Source of the DNA: Ligilactobacillus salitolerans
GTDB taxonomy: Bacteria > Bacillota > Bacilli > Lactobacillales > Lactobacillaceae
NCBI RefSeq assembly: GCF_003864415.1
Contig: NZ_BFFP01000001.1
Location: forward strand, 83,803-147,802
Length of the DNA: 64,000 nucleotides
Reading direction: 5' to 3'
Shown here in pieces: positions 18,883 to 31,339 of the stretch. Below the pieces are notes generated by a model. The model was not told the DNA's origin, did not search any database, and saw only the letters and a program-made list of their open reading frames with translations. The translations under genes were made by a program, and so were the position numbers. How positions within the stretch are numbered: position 1 is the first letter of the stretch; each line of letters begins with the position of its first letter.

Positions 18883-20259
18883 GTGCCAGATCTTGAAACT
18901 TTATGGCAATTTATTTGCGAAAAGTTTAATGAATCTTTCTCCGCAATCACTTATAAAACCTGGATCGAAACAGCAAAACCTGTTCAATTTGCTGATAAGA
19001 CCCTGGTTGTTGAAGTTCCTTCAAAACTTCATCGTGATTACTGGACTCAAAGTGTGACTCCACAAATCGTGGATATGCTAGAAGAGTCACTCGGGTATAA
19101 AATAACAATTTTGCCCAAAACCCCTGAAGAACCCAATCCTTTAGAGGAGTTTGATCCTGCTGGAGCAACCAGCAATACTGAAACTGAAGCAACAGTTTTA
19201 ACAACTCAAAATGATAATAAGAAAGTTTTTGTCAAAGATGCCCAACTTAACGAGCGTTATACTTTTGAAACTTTCGTCGTTGGGAAAGGAAACCAGCTTG
19301 CCCATGCTGCGGCATTAGCCGTCGCTGAAGAACCTGGGATCTTTTATAATCCGCTCTTTTTTTATGGCGGAGTTGGTTTAGGAAAAACCCATCTAATGCA
19401 CGCGATCGGACATCAAATGTTGGAAAACCGTCCGACTGCTAAGGTCAAATACGTCACCAGCGAATCATTTGCCAATGATTTCATTAATTCGATCCAGACC
19501 AAAAGGCAAGAAGAATTTCGCCAGGAATATCGGAATGTCGACCTGCTTTTAGTCGATGACATTCAATTTTTTGCCGATAAAGTCGGGACACAAGAAGAAT
19601 TTTTCCATACATTTAATGCCCTCTATGATGATAAAAAACAGATCGTGCTTTCATCTGATCGGCTGCCTAATGAGATCCCTAAGCTCCAGCAACGTTTAGT
19701 TTCCCGCTTCAAATGGGGCTTATCAGTCGATATTACTCCACCTGATTTTGAAACACGGATCGCGATTTTGCGGAATAAAGCGGAAGCAGAGCACCTAGAC
19801 ATCCCCAGCGAAACTTTAAGTTATATCGCTGGTCAATTTGATTCCAATATTCGTGAACTCGAGGGTGCTTTGATGCGCGTTCAAGCCTACGCTTCAATGA
19901 GTCATACGAAAATAACAACTGGTCTAGCCGCCGAAGCTCTCAAAAGTTTAAACGGCAAAGATCATAATAATAAAGTAACGATCTCCATGATCCAAAATAA
20001 AGTTGCCAAGTACTATCATGTGACAGTTGCTGAATTAAAGGGCCGCAAGCGGGTCAAAGCAATCGTTATCCCGCGTCAAGTAGCCATGTATCTTTCACGC
20101 AAACTGACTGACTCTTCCCTGCCGCGGATCGGTCAAGAATTTGGTGATAAAGATCATACAACTGTCCTTCATGCCTATGAAAAAATCGCTAAAATGTTGG
20201 CTAACGATCCAGATCTCGAACGAGAAGTAGCTGAATTAAAAGCCGAATTAAAAGCTTAA
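18883..20259 (+). CDS. dnaA: Chromosomal replication initiator DnaA
   Basis: GTG at 18883 follows AAAGGAGG; the frame is open upstream but that part overlaps the promoter. 458 residues: domain I ([13 protein letters not shown]), a linker, the AAA+ domain with Walker A GGVGLGKT (Lys168) and Walker [11 protein letters not shown], and a C-terminal DNA-binding domain with [15 protein letters not shown]. It melts oriC and loads DnaB. Confidence 0.98.
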   Translation: MPDLETLWQFICEKFNESFSAITYKTWIETAKPVQFADKTLVVEVPSKLHRDYWTQSVTPQIVDMLEESLGYKITILPKTPEEPNPLEEFDPAGATSNTETEATVLTTQNDNKKVFVKDAQLNERYTFETFVVGKGNQLAHAAALAVAEEPGIFYNPLFFYGGVGLGKTHLMHAIGHQMLENRPTAKVKYVTSESFANDFINSIQTKRQEEFRQEYRNVDLLLVDDIQFFADKVGTQEEFFHTFNALYDDKKQIVLSSDRLPNEIPKLQQRLVSRFKWGLSVDITPPDFETRIAILRNKAEAEHLDIPSETLSYIAGQFDSNIRELEGALMRVQAYASMSHTKITTGLAAEALKSLNGKDHNNKVTISMIQNKVAKYYHVTVAELKGRKRVKAIVIPRQVAMYLSRKLTDSSLPRIGQEFGDKDHTTVLHAYEKIAKMLANDPDLEREVAELKAELKA

Positions 20260-20317
20260 GTTCCAAAAAGTTTTGCACTTATTTGACGTATATATAAGAG
20301 GACAGAAATTATGCACC

Positions 20318-20465
20318 TGTGGATAAAAGTGGATAATTCGTCTTTTTTATCCACAGGTTGTGAACAACTATTTTCTGCTATTTCCAGACCTAAAAGACTT
20401 TTATCCACATAATTAACAGCACCTACTACTACGACTCTTTTTATTAATTAATAAAATAAAAAAAA
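20318..20465. other. oriC: oriC, downstream part: DnaA boxes, DnaA-trio-like motif and AT-rich unwinding region
   Basis: Between dnaA and dnaN lie a reverse box TGTGGATAA (20318-20326), a one-mismatch box (20328-20336) and TTATCCACA at 20347-20355 and 20401-20409. After the last box comes CTACTACTACGA (20423-20434), then an AT-only tract. This is the order box / DnaA-trio / unwinding element described in B. subtilis, so unwinding probably occurs here. With the upstream cluster this is a bipartite origin. Confidence 0.85.
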
Positions 20466-20482
20466 CAGGAGGCTCATTTTCT

Positions 20483-21622
20483 ATGAAATTCAATATCCGC
20501 AGAAGCGAATTCATCTCGGCATTAAACAATGCCCAAAGAGCTATTTCATCTAAAACAGCAATCGATGTTTTAACAGGGATCAAATTAACTTTATCGGCAA
20601 CAAAACTCACTATGACTGGTAGTGATGCAGATATTTCGATCGAAACAGTGATCACAGAGGATAATGAAAAAGCAGCATTAGTAATTGATGAACCTGGCAG
20701 CGTGATCTTGCCTGCTCGTTTTTTCAATGAAATTGTCAAAAAATTACCCGAAGAAATGATGACGATCAGCGTTGATGCAAGATTTCAAGCTACAATCACT
20801 TCCGGTCAAGCCGAATTTACGATCAATGGGCTAGATTCTGAAACTTATCCTCATTTGCCAGAAATTGAAGCTGATACTAAATTAGTAATCGCTGCGGATA
20901 TTTTAAAACAAGTGATCAATCAAACTGTGATCGCAGTTTCAACTCAAGAAAGTCGGCCGATCTTAACAGGAATCCATTTATCTTATAGTAACGGAGAATT
21001 ACTAGCAGTAGCGACTGACTCGCATCGTCTTAGTCAACGGAAAATTACTTTAGCTGATGCTGGTTCTGAAGTTTACAACATCATCGTTCCAGGTAAATCA
21101 CTGAACGAAATGGCTAAAATGCTGGGTGATTCGACTGACAACGTTGAGATCCGTGTCGCAGAAAACCAGATTTTGTTTACATTTGCCAATATTTCGTTTT
21201 ATTCCCGCCTGCTGGAAGGAAATTACCCAGATACTGACCGTTTGATCCCGCAAAGTTCCGAAACAACAGTTGAATTTAACGCAGTTGAATTACTTCACTC
21301 AATCGAACGTGCTTCATTGCTTTCCCATGAAGGACGGAATAATGTGGTCAAACTGTCATTACAAGTTGCTGACCAAAAAGTAGTTCTCAATGGTAATTCA
21401 CCAGAGATCGGGAATGTTGAAGAAGATTTATCCTTTAAGAACCTGACAGGTAAAGACCTAGAAATTTCGTTTAACCCTGACTATATGAAAGATGCCCTTT
21501 CTTCCTTTGGACAAACTGACATTACAATGTCATTGACCCTGCCTTTGCGGCCATTTACTCTTGTCCCAACTGAAGACGGTGAAAATTTCGTTCAACTGAT
21601 CACACCAGTTAGAACTTTCTAA
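20483..21622 (+). CDS. dnaN: DNA polymerase III beta subunit (sliding clamp)
   Basis: 379 residues, normal length, three clamp-fold repeats; typical segments are RPILTGIHL and the C-terminal QLITPVRTF. RBS AGGAGG. The clamp tethers the replicative polymerase. Followed by a terminator and a separate promoter for yaaA-recF-gyrBA. Confidence 0.97.
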   Translation: MKFNIRRSEFISALNNAQRAISSKTAIDVLTGIKLTLSATKLTMTGSDADISIETVITEDNEKAALVIDEPGSVILPARFFNEIVKKLPEEMMTISVDARFQATITSGQAEFTINGLDSETYPHLPEIEADTKLVIAADILKQVINQTVIAVSTQESRPILTGIHLSYSNGELLAVATDSHRLSQRKITLADAGSEVYNIIVPGKSLNEMAKMLGDSTDNVEIRVAENQILFTFANISFYSRLLEGNYPDTDRLIPQSSETTVEFNAVELLHSIERASLLSHEGRNNVVKLSLQVADQKVVLNGNSPEIGNVEEDLSFKNLTGKDLEISFNPDYMKDALSSFGQTDITMSLTLPLRPFTLVPTEDGENFVQLITPVRTF

Positions 21623-21660
21623 TTCATTGATGCTCTGAAATAAAAATCAAATTCTCTTAC

Positions 21661-21692
21661 TTGGACCCTGAAATCACTCAGGGTCCATTTTT
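21661..21692 (+). terminator. Terminator after dnaN
   Basis: GGACCCTG / CAGGGTCC stem, 8-nt loop, then a run of Ts. Confidence 0.85.
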
Positions 21693-21789
21693 TTCGCGAG
21701 AAACTTTATTGAACGTTTTTTTATTCATAGCTACATTTTTATCCAAAGATAGTAAAAAACGCTCAGAGAGCAAATATAGCCGACTTAAA

Positions 21790-21818
21790 TTGTTTTAAGG
21801 ACTGAAAAAGGGTATAAT
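21790..21818 (+). promoter_or_regulatory. Promoter of yaaA-recF-gyrB-gyrA
   Basis: -35 TTGTTT (21790-21795), 17-bp spacer, -10 TATAAT (21813-21818), 35 bp before the yaaA start. Confidence 0.7.
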
Positions 21819-21852
21819 TAAAAGGTAATCTATAGAAAGCGAGGGCCGTTTT

Positions 21853-22071
21853 TTGGAACAAGAAATTTTTTTGAAGACTCCTTACATAACTCTCGGGCAA
21901 CTGTTAAAAATTGCTGATTTTATCTCTTCAGGTGGACAAGCCAAATGGTTCCTGGCAGAAAATCAAGTTGAAGTTAACGGCGAACCTGAAGCCAGGCGAG
22001 GAAAAAAGCTTTATCCTGCAGATGTGGTACAAATCAACGGAAATACTTTTAAACTTAAAGCTGGTCAATAA
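21853..22071 (+). CDS. yaaA: S4-domain RNA-binding protein YaaA
   Basis: 72 residues from a TTG start. A single S4 fold ([23 protein letters not shown]...[15 protein letters not shown]). This gene sits between dnaN and recF throughout Bacillota and is thought to act in ribosome assembly. 2 nt separate it from recF. Confidence 0.92.
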   Translation: MEQEIFLKTPYITLGQLLKIADFISSGGQAKWFLAENQVEVNGEPEARRGKKLYPADVVQINGNTFKLKAGQ

Positions 22072-22073
22072 TT

Positions 22074-23261
22074 ATGTTTTTGAAGAGTTTAGACCTTAAA
22101 AACTACCGCAATTATTCCAGTTGTTCGCTTGAGTTCTCACCTGGGATCAATGTTTTGCTGGGACGCAATGCACAAGGAAAAACGAACTTGTTGGAAGCAA
22201 TCTATGTTTTGGCAACGGCTCGCAGCCACCGCACAGCTAATGATCGCGAGTTGATTTACTTTGGCGAAGATCAAGCTGACATTAAGGGTAGTGTTTCACG
22301 TCATACTGGGACCCTGCCTTTAGAACTGCAATTAGGTAAGCATGGCAAAAAAGCACGGGTCAATCACCTGGAACAGGCTAAGCTCTCCCAGTATATTGGT
22401 CAGTTGAATGTAATTTTATTTGCACCGGAAGATTTAGCGTTAGTTAAAGGGAACCCGACTGGCAGACGGCGCTTTATCGATATGGAATTTGGGCAGATCG
22501 CCCCGAGGTATTTGCACAACCTGACTCAATACCGTGATGTGTTAAAGCAGCGTAACCGGTATTTAAAGCTGCTGAGTACGCATCAGACAACTGATAAAGT
22601 TTTTTTGGATGTTTTATCAGAGCAGCTGGCTGCTTTTGGCGGCAGCATTATCGCACAACGGCTGGAATTTCTGCAGGAATTGGAGAAGTATGCCCAGGAG
22701 CTGCATTTGGCGATCACTCAAGGAGCAGAAAAACTGACTTTAACTTATGATTCCAAGCTTAAAGATGTACTGGGTCATTCGGAACAAGAATTGCAGCAGC
22801 TAATGTATCAACAATTGAAGGGTCAGTTGCAAAAGGAGATTTTTCAAGGAACGACTTTGTTTGGGCCTCACCGTGATGATATTAAATTTTTGATCAATGG
22901 CAAAAACGTGCAGACTTTTGGCTCCCAGGGCCAGCAGCGTACAACGGCTCTGTCGGTCAAGTTAGCGGAGATCGATGTCATGAAAGAACAGACAGGAGAG
23001 TACCCGTTATTATTGCTGGACGATGTTTTATCTGAGCTTGATGGTCAACGGCAGACTCACCTGCTGAAAACTATCCAAAATAAAGTCCAGACCTTCCTGA
23101 CTGCACCGGCGATGAATGATGTCGCTAAAAATCTGATCAAGGCGCCGCGGATCTTTACGATTGAGAACGGACACGCAAGTCTTCACGCTGACAAGACCGA
23201 CTTGAAACAAGAAACGATCACATTCTATCCGCATAAGGACAGCTTGAAAATTAGCAGATAA
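22074..23261 (+). CDS. recF: DNA replication and repair protein RecF
   Basis: 395 residues, about 20 longer than usual; the extra is at the C-terminus after the Walker B region. Walker A GRNAQGKT (30-37), signature [10 protein letters not shown] and Walker [13 protein letters not shown] are intact. It loads RecA on gapped DNA with RecOR. ATG directly after yaaA suggests coupling. Confidence 0.95.
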   Translation: MFLKSLDLKNYRNYSSCSLEFSPGINVLLGRNAQGKTNLLEAIYVLATARSHRTANDRELIYFGEDQADIKGSVSRHTGTLPLELQLGKHGKKARVNHLEQAKLSQYIGQLNVILFAPEDLALVKGNPTGRRRFIDMEFGQIAPRYLHNLTQYRDVLKQRNRYLKLLSTHQTTDKVFLDVLSEQLAAFGGSIIAQRLEFLQELEKYAQELHLAITQGAEKLTLTYDSKLKDVLGHSEQELQQLMYQQLKGQLQKEIFQGTTLFGPHRDDIKFLINGKNVQTFGSQGQQRTTALSVKLAEIDVMKEQTGEYPLLLLDDVLSELDGQRQTHLLKTIQNKVQTFLTAPAMNDVAKNLIKAPRIFTIENGHASLHADKTDLKQETITFYPHKDSLKISR

Positions 23262-23291
23262 CTTTGAAAAAACGCAGAACGGTCAAAATAG

Positions 23292-25289
<1,998 letters not shown>

Positions 25290-25425
25290 TTATTTCCCGG
25301 GAAATAATTACGTTTACCCTGATATTTGATTAGTTAAAACATGCTGTTGATCAAGAGCAGACAGTTAATGAGCCAGAGATTTTTGGCTGTCTTAGCTGAT
25401 TTGCTTATTTTAGGAGGTTAGAAAG

Positions 25426-27972
25426 TTGGTAGATTTACCAGATCGAATTAAAGATGTCGATTTATCTCAGGTAATGCAGACATCATTCCTTGATTATGCT
25501 ATGAGTGTGATCGTCGCCCGGGCTTTACCTGACGTACGTGATGGGTTAAAACCAGTGCACCGCCGCATACTCTATGGAATGAATGAACTAGGAGTCACTC
25601 CGGAAAAACCATATAAAAAATCTGCCCGGATCGTGGGGGAAGTTATGGGGAAGTATCATCCCCATGGCGACTCCGCAATTTATGAGTCTATGGTCCGGAT
25701 GGCACAAGACTTTAGTTACCGCTACCTGTTAGTTGACGGCCATGGTAACTTTGGGTCAGTCGATGGTGACGGAGCTGCGGCGATGCGTTACACCGAAGCG
25801 CGGATGTCCAAGATCACACTAGAAATGTTGCGTGACATCAATAAAGATACGATCGATTTTGCACCAAACTATGATGGGACTGAAAGAGAACCCAAAGTTT
25901 TACCAGCCCGTTTCCCCAATTTGCTGGTCAACGGGGCAACCGGGATTGCCGTCGGAATGACGACCAATATCCCACCGCATAACCTGGCTGAAGTAATTTC
26001 AGCTTTGCATATTCTGATGGATAACCCGGATGCTACAGTTGCGGATCTGATGGAGGTCTTGCCTGGACCAGATTTTCCAACTGGCGGGATCGTCATGGGA
26101 AAATCTGGGATCCGGAAAGCCTATGAAACAGGTCATGGGCATATCATTTTACGTGCTAAACTTGACATTACGGAACAAAAGAACGGTCGCGAGCAGATCG
26201 TAGTTACCGAATTGCCGTATATGGTCAATAAAGCACGGTTGATCGAACGAATCGCAGAATTGGCTCGTGAGCATAAAATCGAAGGGATCACAGATATCAA
26301 AGACGAATCAGACCGTGAAGGAATGCGGATCACGATCGATATTCGGCGGGATGTCAGTGCATCTGTGGTTGTTAATAATCTCTATAAGATGACATTAATG
26401 CAGACTTCTTTTGGCTTTAACATGTTAGCAATTGTGAACGGAACACCTAAATTGTTAAGTTTAAAGCAGATCTTGCAGTACTACTTGAAACACCAAGAAG
26501 AAGTCATTCGCCGGCGGACAGAATTTGACTTGAAGAAGGCAAAAGCTCGTGCTCATATTTTAGAGGGCTTACGCATTGCCTTAGATCATATTCAAGCAAT
26601 TATTGATATTATTCGCAGTTCTCAGAGCGGTGATATTGCCAAGGACCGCTTGATGAACGAGTATTCTTTAAGTGATAAACAGGCACAAGCGATCCTAGAT
26701 ATGCGTCTTGTTCGTCTGACAGGTTTAGAGCGTGATAAGGTCGAAAACGACTACCAGAAGACCATGGAAGCCATTGCCGATTATGAAGATATTCTGGCTC
26801 ATGCTGAGCGGATCAATCAGATCATCTATGAGGAATTATTGCAGATCCAAGAGAAGTTCGGTGATGACCGGCGGACAGAACTGCTGGTGGGCGACGTGAC
26901 AAGCATCGAAGATGAAGACTTGATCGAAGAAGAAGCGGTCGTTGTCACCTTAACGCATAACGGCTACATCAAACGGATGCCAACTAGCGAATTCAAAGCA
27001 CAAAATCGTGGCGGACGCGGTGTGCAGGGCATGGGTGTGCATGAAGGCGACTTTATCGAGCAGATGATCTCAACTTCTACGCATGATGAACTGTTATTCT
27101 TCACCAATACGGGGAAGGTCTATAGCAGTAAAGGCTACCAGATCCCAGAATACGGTCGTTCTGCCAAAGGGATCCCAGTGATCAACATGCTTAACATTGC
27201 TAACGACGAAAAAGTTGCGACGGTAATCACGGTTCCGAATGAAAAGAAAGAAAATGTCGATCCTAACAATATTTTCTTGTTCTTTACGACTAAGAATGGT
27301 GTCGTCAAACGAACAGCTGTCTCTGAATTCTTGAATATTCGCAAGAATGGCCTGAAAGCATTGACTTTACGTGATGGCGATGAATTGATCAGTGTTGCGC
27401 AGACTGATGGATCAGAAAACATTATCATTGGTACGCATAATGGTTATGCAGTTTCATTTGCTGAAACGAAAGTCCGTTCCATGGGAAGATCCGCTGCTGG
27501 TGTCCGCGGTATCAGGTTGGAAGCTGATGACTATGTGATCGGTGCTGATCTTTTGCCTGCTGATAGTAAGGTTTTCGTGATCTCAGAGAATGGTTATGGT
27601 AAGCAGACTCCGGCTAGTGAGTATTCGATCCACGGTCGCGGCGGCAAAGGTGTTAAGACAGTCAACGTTACAGAAAAGAATGGTCCATTAGTTGGCTTAA
27701 CAACAGTTTCTGGTTCCGAGGATATCATGGTGATCACTAATAAAGGCGTTTTGATCAGATTTGCAGTTGCGGATGTCTCTACGACCAGCCGTTCGACTGT
27801 TGGGGTCCATTTGATCAAGCTGCAGGACGATTCATTTGTTTCCACGATGGCGAAGGTTAAACCTGAAGAAGAGTTAGAAGAAGTCCTTGAGGATGCTGAG
27901 CAGCAGCAAAGTATCAAACAAGAAAATGAGGAGAACTTAACCGAGCCTGATGATTCAGAGGATGAGGAATAA
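25426..27972 (+). CDS. gyrA: DNA gyrase subunit A
   Basis: 848 residues from TTG at 25426 (AGGAGG 8-9 nt upstream). Catalytic Tyr122 in [12 protein letters not shown]. The quinolone region reads [10 protein letters not shown], with Ser83 and Glu87, so no classic resistance change is seen. The C-terminal beta-pinwheel has the GyrA box [11 protein letters not shown], and the tail is very acidic (Glu/Asp-rich). Confidence 0.97.
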   Translation: MVDLPDRIKDVDLSQVMQTSFLDYAMSVIVARALPDVRDGLKPVHRRILYGMNELGVTPEKPYKKSARIVGEVMGKYHPHGDSAIYESMVRMAQDFSYRYLLVDGHGNFGSVDGDGAAAMRYTEARMSKITLEMLRDINKDTIDFAPNYDGTEREPKVLPARFPNLLVNGATGIAVGMTTNIPPHNLAEVISALHILMDNPDATVADLMEVLPGPDFPTGGIVMGKSGIRKAYETGHGHIILRAKLDITEQKNGREQIVVTELPYMVNKARLIERIAELAREHKIEGITDIKDESDREGMRITIDIRRDVSASVVVNNLYKMTLMQTSFGFNMLAIVNGTPKLLSLKQILQYYLKHQEEVIRRRTEFDLKKAKARAHILEGLRIALDHIQAIIDIIRSSQSGDIAKDRLMNEYSLSDKQAQAILDMRLVRLTGLERDKVENDYQKTMEAIADYEDILAHAERINQIIYEELLQIQEKFGDDRRTELLVGDVTSIEDEDLIEEEAVVVTLTHNGYIKRMPTSEFKAQNRGGRGVQGMGVHEGDFIEQMISTSTHDELLFFTNTGKVYSSKGYQIPEYGRSAKGIPVINMLNIANDEKVATVITVPNEKKENVDPNNIFLFFTTKNGVVKRTAVSEFLNIRKNGLKALTLRDGDELISVAQTDGSENIIIGTHNGYAVSFAETKVRSMGRSAAGVRGIRLEADDYVIGADLLPADSKVFVISENGYGKQTPASEYSIHGRGGKGVKTVNVTEKNGPLVGLTTVSGSEDIMVITNKGVLIRFAVADVSTTSRSTVGVHLIKLQDDSFVSTMAKVKPEEELEEVLEDAEQQQSIKQENEENLTEPDDSEDEE

Positions 27973-28120
27973 AATAAATTTTAATAAAAAAAACAAAAAA
28001 CGGTTTATTTTGCGTATATACTAATGTAACGTAAAAATCGGATCATAAAGTAGTCGAACAACTGCAATTTTGATTTTAAACAGAAATTTGGACAAAGTTT
28101 TTTTGGAATCTTACCGCTTA

Positions 28121-28149
28121 TTGCAAATTAAATATCAACGTGGTATAAT
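28121..28149 (+). promoter_or_regulatory. Promoter of rpsF-ssb-rpsR
   Basis: -35 TTGCAA (28121-28126), 17 bp, TATAAT (28144-28149). About 95 nt of leader follow, with small hairpins (TCTAA.../TTAGA; TCCTC/GGATAGGGGG). S6:S18 autoregulatory leaders occur here in many bacteria, but I did not find their CCG bulge, so I do not claim one. Confidence 0.75.
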
Positions 28150-28244
28150 TCTAATTCGTGAGTATCTAAGCATATTTAGATTGCTCTCCTTGTCCTCTAT
28201 GTTAGGATAGGGGGCCAAAAGTCCATAAGGAGGTGTAAACAGTC

Positions 28245-28535
28245 ATGACAAATTATGAAATTACCTACATCATCAGCCCAGCAATTGATGAAGCTGCTAA
28301 GAGCGCTTTGGTAGAACGTTTCGATAACGTTTTGACATCAAACGGTGCTGAAGTTGTAGATTCGAAAGACTGGTCTAAGCGTCGTTTTGCTTACGAAATT
28401 GGTGGTTTTACAGAAGGAATCTACCATATTGTAAATGCAAAAGCTGATAACGCTGATGCCATCAACGAATTTGACCGTCTTGCTAAATTTAATGACGGCA
28501 TTTTACGTCATATGATCGTTAAACGTGAAGCTTAA
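28245..28535 (+). CDS. rpsF: 30S ribosomal protein S6
   Basis: 96 residues; opens [11 protein letters not shown] and contains [11 protein letters not shown], typical of S6. Strong RBS AAGGAGGTG. First gene of rpsF-ssb-rpsR. Confidence 0.97.
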   Translation: MTNYEITYIISPAIDEAAKSALVERFDNVLTSNGAEVVDSKDWSKRRFAYEIGGFTEGIYHIVNAKADNADAINEFDRLAKFNDGILRHMIVKREA

Positions 28536-28565
28536 TTTTTAAAATTAGAAGGGGGAGAACGAATT

Positions 28566-29096
28566 TTGATCAATAGAGCCGTATTAGTCGGACGACTGAC
28601 TCGTGATCCTGATTTGCGTTACACATCTTCCGGTGCTGCGGTTGCATCATTCACTCTTGCTGTTGATCGTCCTTTTACTAACCGTTCAGGTGATCGAGAG
28701 GCTGATTTTATCAACTGTGTGATGTGGCGTAAAGCAGCGGAAAACTTCGCTAATTTTACCCATAAGGGTTCAATGGTTGGGATCGATGGCCGAATTCAGA
28801 CTCGGAATTATGAAAACCAACAAGGCAATCGTGTTTACGTAACAGAGATCGTCGCTGACAATTTCGCTTTACTTGAGTCTAAGTCTCAAGCAGACCAATA
28901 CCGTCAGCAACATCCGCAGGAGAACAATTCCGCTCCTTCTTCACAACGTTCATCACAACAGAATAATAATCCGTATGGCAACCCTGCAAACAATCAAGGC
29001 GGTTATCAGGATCAGAATAATTCCGATAACTCCAGGGATCCTTTTGCAGATAATGGCCAACAGATCGATATTTCTGATGATGATCTACCATTCTAG
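28566..29096 (+). CDS. ssb: Single-stranded DNA-binding protein
   Basis: 176 residues from TTG at 28566. N-terminal OB fold ([19 protein letters not shown]), then a Gln/Asn/Pro-rich disordered linker, ending in the acidic DDDLPF tail that recruits partner proteins. Confidence 0.96.
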   Translation: MINRAVLVGRLTRDPDLRYTSSGAAVASFTLAVDRPFTNRSGDREADFINCVMWRKAAENFANFTHKGSMVGIDGRIQTRNYENQQGNRVYVTEIVADNFALLESKSQADQYRQQHPQENNSAPSSQRSSQQNNNPYGNPANNQGGYQDQNNSDNSRDPFADNGQQIDISDDDLPF

Positions 29097-29116
29097 TAAA
29101 CTGAGGAGGGAATACC

Positions 29117-29353
29117 ATGCCACAACAACGCAGAGGCGGACGTCGCCGTCGTAAAGTTGATTTCATCGCAGCTAACCATATCGAATATATCGATTATAAA
29201 GATACTGATTTGCTGAAGAGATTTATTTCTGAACGCGGCAAGATCTTGCCACGTCGTGTCACAGGTACAAGCGCAAAGAATCAGCGTAAGCTGACTGTTG
29301 CTATCAAACGTGCACGGATCATGGGCTTATTGCCATTCGTCGCAGAAGATTAA
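29117..29353 (+). CDS. rpsR: 30S ribosomal protein S18
   Basis: 78 residues with a basic N-terminus ([11 protein letters not shown]) and the conserved [14 protein letters not shown] region. RBS GAGGAGGG. Last gene of the operon; two hairpins follow. Confidence 0.97.
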   Translation: MPQQRRGGRRRRKVDFIAANHIEYIDYKDTDLLKRFISERGKILPRRVTGTSAKNQRKLTVAIKRARIMGLLPFVAED

Positions 29354-29424
29354 TTTTAAAATGAGCGAATTTTATTTGCTTAATACTGATTCGCTCAATA
29401 TTATGGATTTTATGCGATCCACCA

Positions 29425-29462
29425 AAGGTTCTGGGAAGTTATTTACTTCCTGGAACTTTTTT
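29425..29462 (+). terminator. Terminator after rpsR
   Basis: AAGGTTCTGGGAAGT / ACTTCCTGGAACTT with TTTTTT. A further stem GAGCGAAT/ATTCGCTC lies upstream at 29363-29396. Confidence 0.8.
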
Positions 29463-29647
29463 GCTTGCTGCAGTTTTTGCTCGGTGGAGGTAAAAAACTA
29501 GTGTAAGCTGCATAGCGCGAGTGAAAAAATTGCGAAATTTACTCTGTTTTAGAAGGCTAAACTAGGGTATGATGAAAACAAGCAGTAAAAGAAAAAATGA
29601 TATTTTAAAATAGGCTATGTATTCTGAAATAGTAGGGGAAATTAAAG

Positions 29648-30412
29648 ATGTTAAAGCGTGAAAGATTAATGATGATCAAACGATTAGTCCAAGAGAAGGG
29701 CATCGTCACCGTTAAAGAAATGATCGATCGCTTGGGTGTGTCAGATATGACTGTGCGCCGCGATCTGGATGAATTAGCACAAGGAGGCAACTTAGTTCGT
29801 GTTCATGGTGGTGCGCAAAGTATTGCCAGCAGCGAGGAAAACGAGTTATCTCATGGTGAAAAACGGGAGATCCATCTCGATGAGAAAAAGCAAATTGCTA
29901 AACGAGCATCGCAAATGGTTCAACCCGGTGATACGATCTATATCGGCCCAGGTACGACACAAGAATTGATCGAAAATTATTTACCAGACAATATTAATAT
30001 CCGAGTTGTAACCAACAGCCTACCGATTTTTCAGGCTTGGAAGAACAAAGGCAACGTTGATTTGATTCTAGTAGGCGGGACCTACCGTAAGCGTTCAGAA
30101 ACCTTTATTGGCGGGCTGACAAATGATACTTTAGCAAACTTGAAATTCAATAAAGCCTTTGTGGGAGTCAACGGGATTCATAATGAGAGTATCATGACTG
30201 CCAATACAGAAGAAGGTATTGCACAGACCGTCGCGCTTAACAACGCGCACGAGAAAATTATTCTGGCGGATCAGTACAAGATCAATCGCGACGATTTTTA
30301 CCAGTTCTATAATTTATACGATGTCGATTGTTTAGTGACGAATCAAGCACTGACAGAAGATCTGCTGAATCACTACCAGCAATTTGCGAAGATTATTTTG
30401 GCGACAGACTAA
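29648..30412 (+). CDS. DeoR/GlpR-family sugar-phosphate-responsive repressor
   Basis: 254 residues. N-terminal winged helix (RERLMMIKRLVQEKG, LGVSDMTVRRDLDEL), conserved HGGA, then the DeoR sensor fold (IGPGTTQELIENYL, TNSLPIF, LVGGTYRK, DQYKINRDDF). The family responds to phosphorylated sugars. It stands alone; its closest candidate targets in the window, the lacC/gat operons 30 kb away, carry their own operator-like motif, but no link is shown. Confidence 0.9.
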   Translation: MLKRERLMMIKRLVQEKGIVTVKEMIDRLGVSDMTVRRDLDELAQGGNLVRVHGGAQSIASSEENELSHGEKREIHLDEKKQIAKRASQMVQPGDTIYIGPGTTQELIENYLPDNINIRVVTNSLPIFQAWKNKGNVDLILVGGTYRKRSETFIGGLTNDTLANLKFNKAFVGVNGIHNESIMTANTEEGIAQTVALNNAHEKIILADQYKINRDDFYQFYNLYDVDCLVTNQALTEDLLNHYQQFAKIILATD

Positions 30413-30442
30413 GAGCACTGACTAAGGCAGTGCTCTTTTTTT
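30412..30442 (+). terminator. Terminator after the DeoR gene
   Basis: AGAGCACTG / CAGTGCTCT stem with a T-run. Confidence 0.85.
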
Positions 30443-30451
30443 GACCAAAAA

Positions 30452-30467
30452 TGTTTCACGTGAAACA
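30452..30467. promoter_or_regulatory. parS site (perfect)
   Basis: TGTTTCACGTGAAACA, identical to the site at 15188, intergenic and on the other side of oriC (about 12 kb from it). Confidence 0.95.
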
Positions 30468-30493
30468 TTCATTACAAAAATTAGACTGACTGT

Positions 30494-30542
30494 TTGACAA
30501 TTAGGATTATAACATATATAGTTAGTTACACAAGTAATTAAC
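30494..30542 (+). promoter_or_regulatory. Consensus promoter and overlapping palindromic operator of the ABC-transporter operon
   Basis: TTGACA (30494-30499), 17 bp, TATAGT (30517-30522). Overlapping the end of the -10 and the start site is a 22-bp palindrome, GTTAGTTAC-N4-GTAATTAAC (30521-30542), with 8 of 9 pairs matching. This is the right place for a repressor. The YtrA-type regulator encoded in the same operon is the best candidate. Confidence 0.75.
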
Positions 30543-30568
30543 CAATTAAGAGACAGAGGGGATCACAC

Positions 30569-31339
30569 ATGTCAGAACAACCAATCGTATCAGCTAAAAA
30601 TATCAGAAAAACTTATGGAAAAAAAGATGAGAAAAAATACGAAGCACTTAAGGGTGTTAACTTTGAAATTCAACCTGGGGAATTTGTTGGGATAATGGGG
30701 GCTTCTGGTTCAGGCAAGACAACATTACTGAACATTTTAACGACCTTAGACCAACCGACGGAGGGGCAAGTTGAAATTAATGGCAAGAACATCTCTGAAT
30801 TAAGCGGCAATGCCGTTGCTGATTTTCGTGCGAATGAAATTGGCTTTATCTTTCAGGATTTTAACTTGCTGGAAAATTTGACTAATAGAGAAAATATTGC
30901 TTTGCCGGCATCGTTGCAAAATGTCAGTACCGCCAAGATCGCGCCTCAGATCGAACAGTTAGCCGCGCAATTATCGATTACGGATCTGTTAGACAAGTAT
31001 CCAACCGAGATTTCTGGTGGACAAAAGCAAAGGGTGGCTGCAGCACGAGCATTGATCAATCAGCCAGCTATCCTGTTTGGCGATGAACCAACTGGCGCCT
31101 TAGATTCTGCTAGTACCACAGACCTGTTGGAACTGCTGACAGATATTAATCAACAGCAAAATGTACCGATTTTGATGGTGACTCATGATCCGCTGTCAGC
31201 TTCATACTGTCAACGAATTCTTTTTATTCAAGATGGTCAGATCGGTCAGGAACTTCAGCGAAATGGGCAGACTCACCAGCAATTTTACCAAGAGATCATC
31301 GAGAAATTAGGTGCTTTTCAGAGTCAGGAGGGTAAATAG
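30569..31339 (+). CDS. ABC transporter ATP-binding protein (MacB/BceA type)
   Basis: 256 residues: Walker A GASGSGKTT, Q-loop FIFQDFNLL, signature SGGQKQR, Walker B ILFGDEPTGALD. The GALD form and N-terminal layout fit the lipoprotein/antimicrobial peptide (BceA, MacB) group. The partner FtsX-type permease starts at the next base. Confidence 0.92.
   Translation: MSEQPIVSAKNIRKTYGKKDEKKYEALKGVNFEIQPGEFVGIMGASGSGKTTLLNILTTLDQPTEGQVEINGKNISELSGNAVADFRANEIGFIFQDFNLLENLTNRENIALPASLQNVSTAKIAPQIEQLAAQLSITDLLDKYPTEISGGQKQRVAAARALINQPAILFGDEPTGALDSASTTDLLELLTDINQQQNVPILMVTHDPLSASYCQRILFIQDGQIGQELQRNGQTHQQFYQEIIEKLGAFQSQEGK

Noticed and set aside
28150..28244. S6:S18 ribosomal leader in front of rpsF
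   Set aside because: Position fits, but I could not find the CCG bulge needed for the motif, so it is not called.
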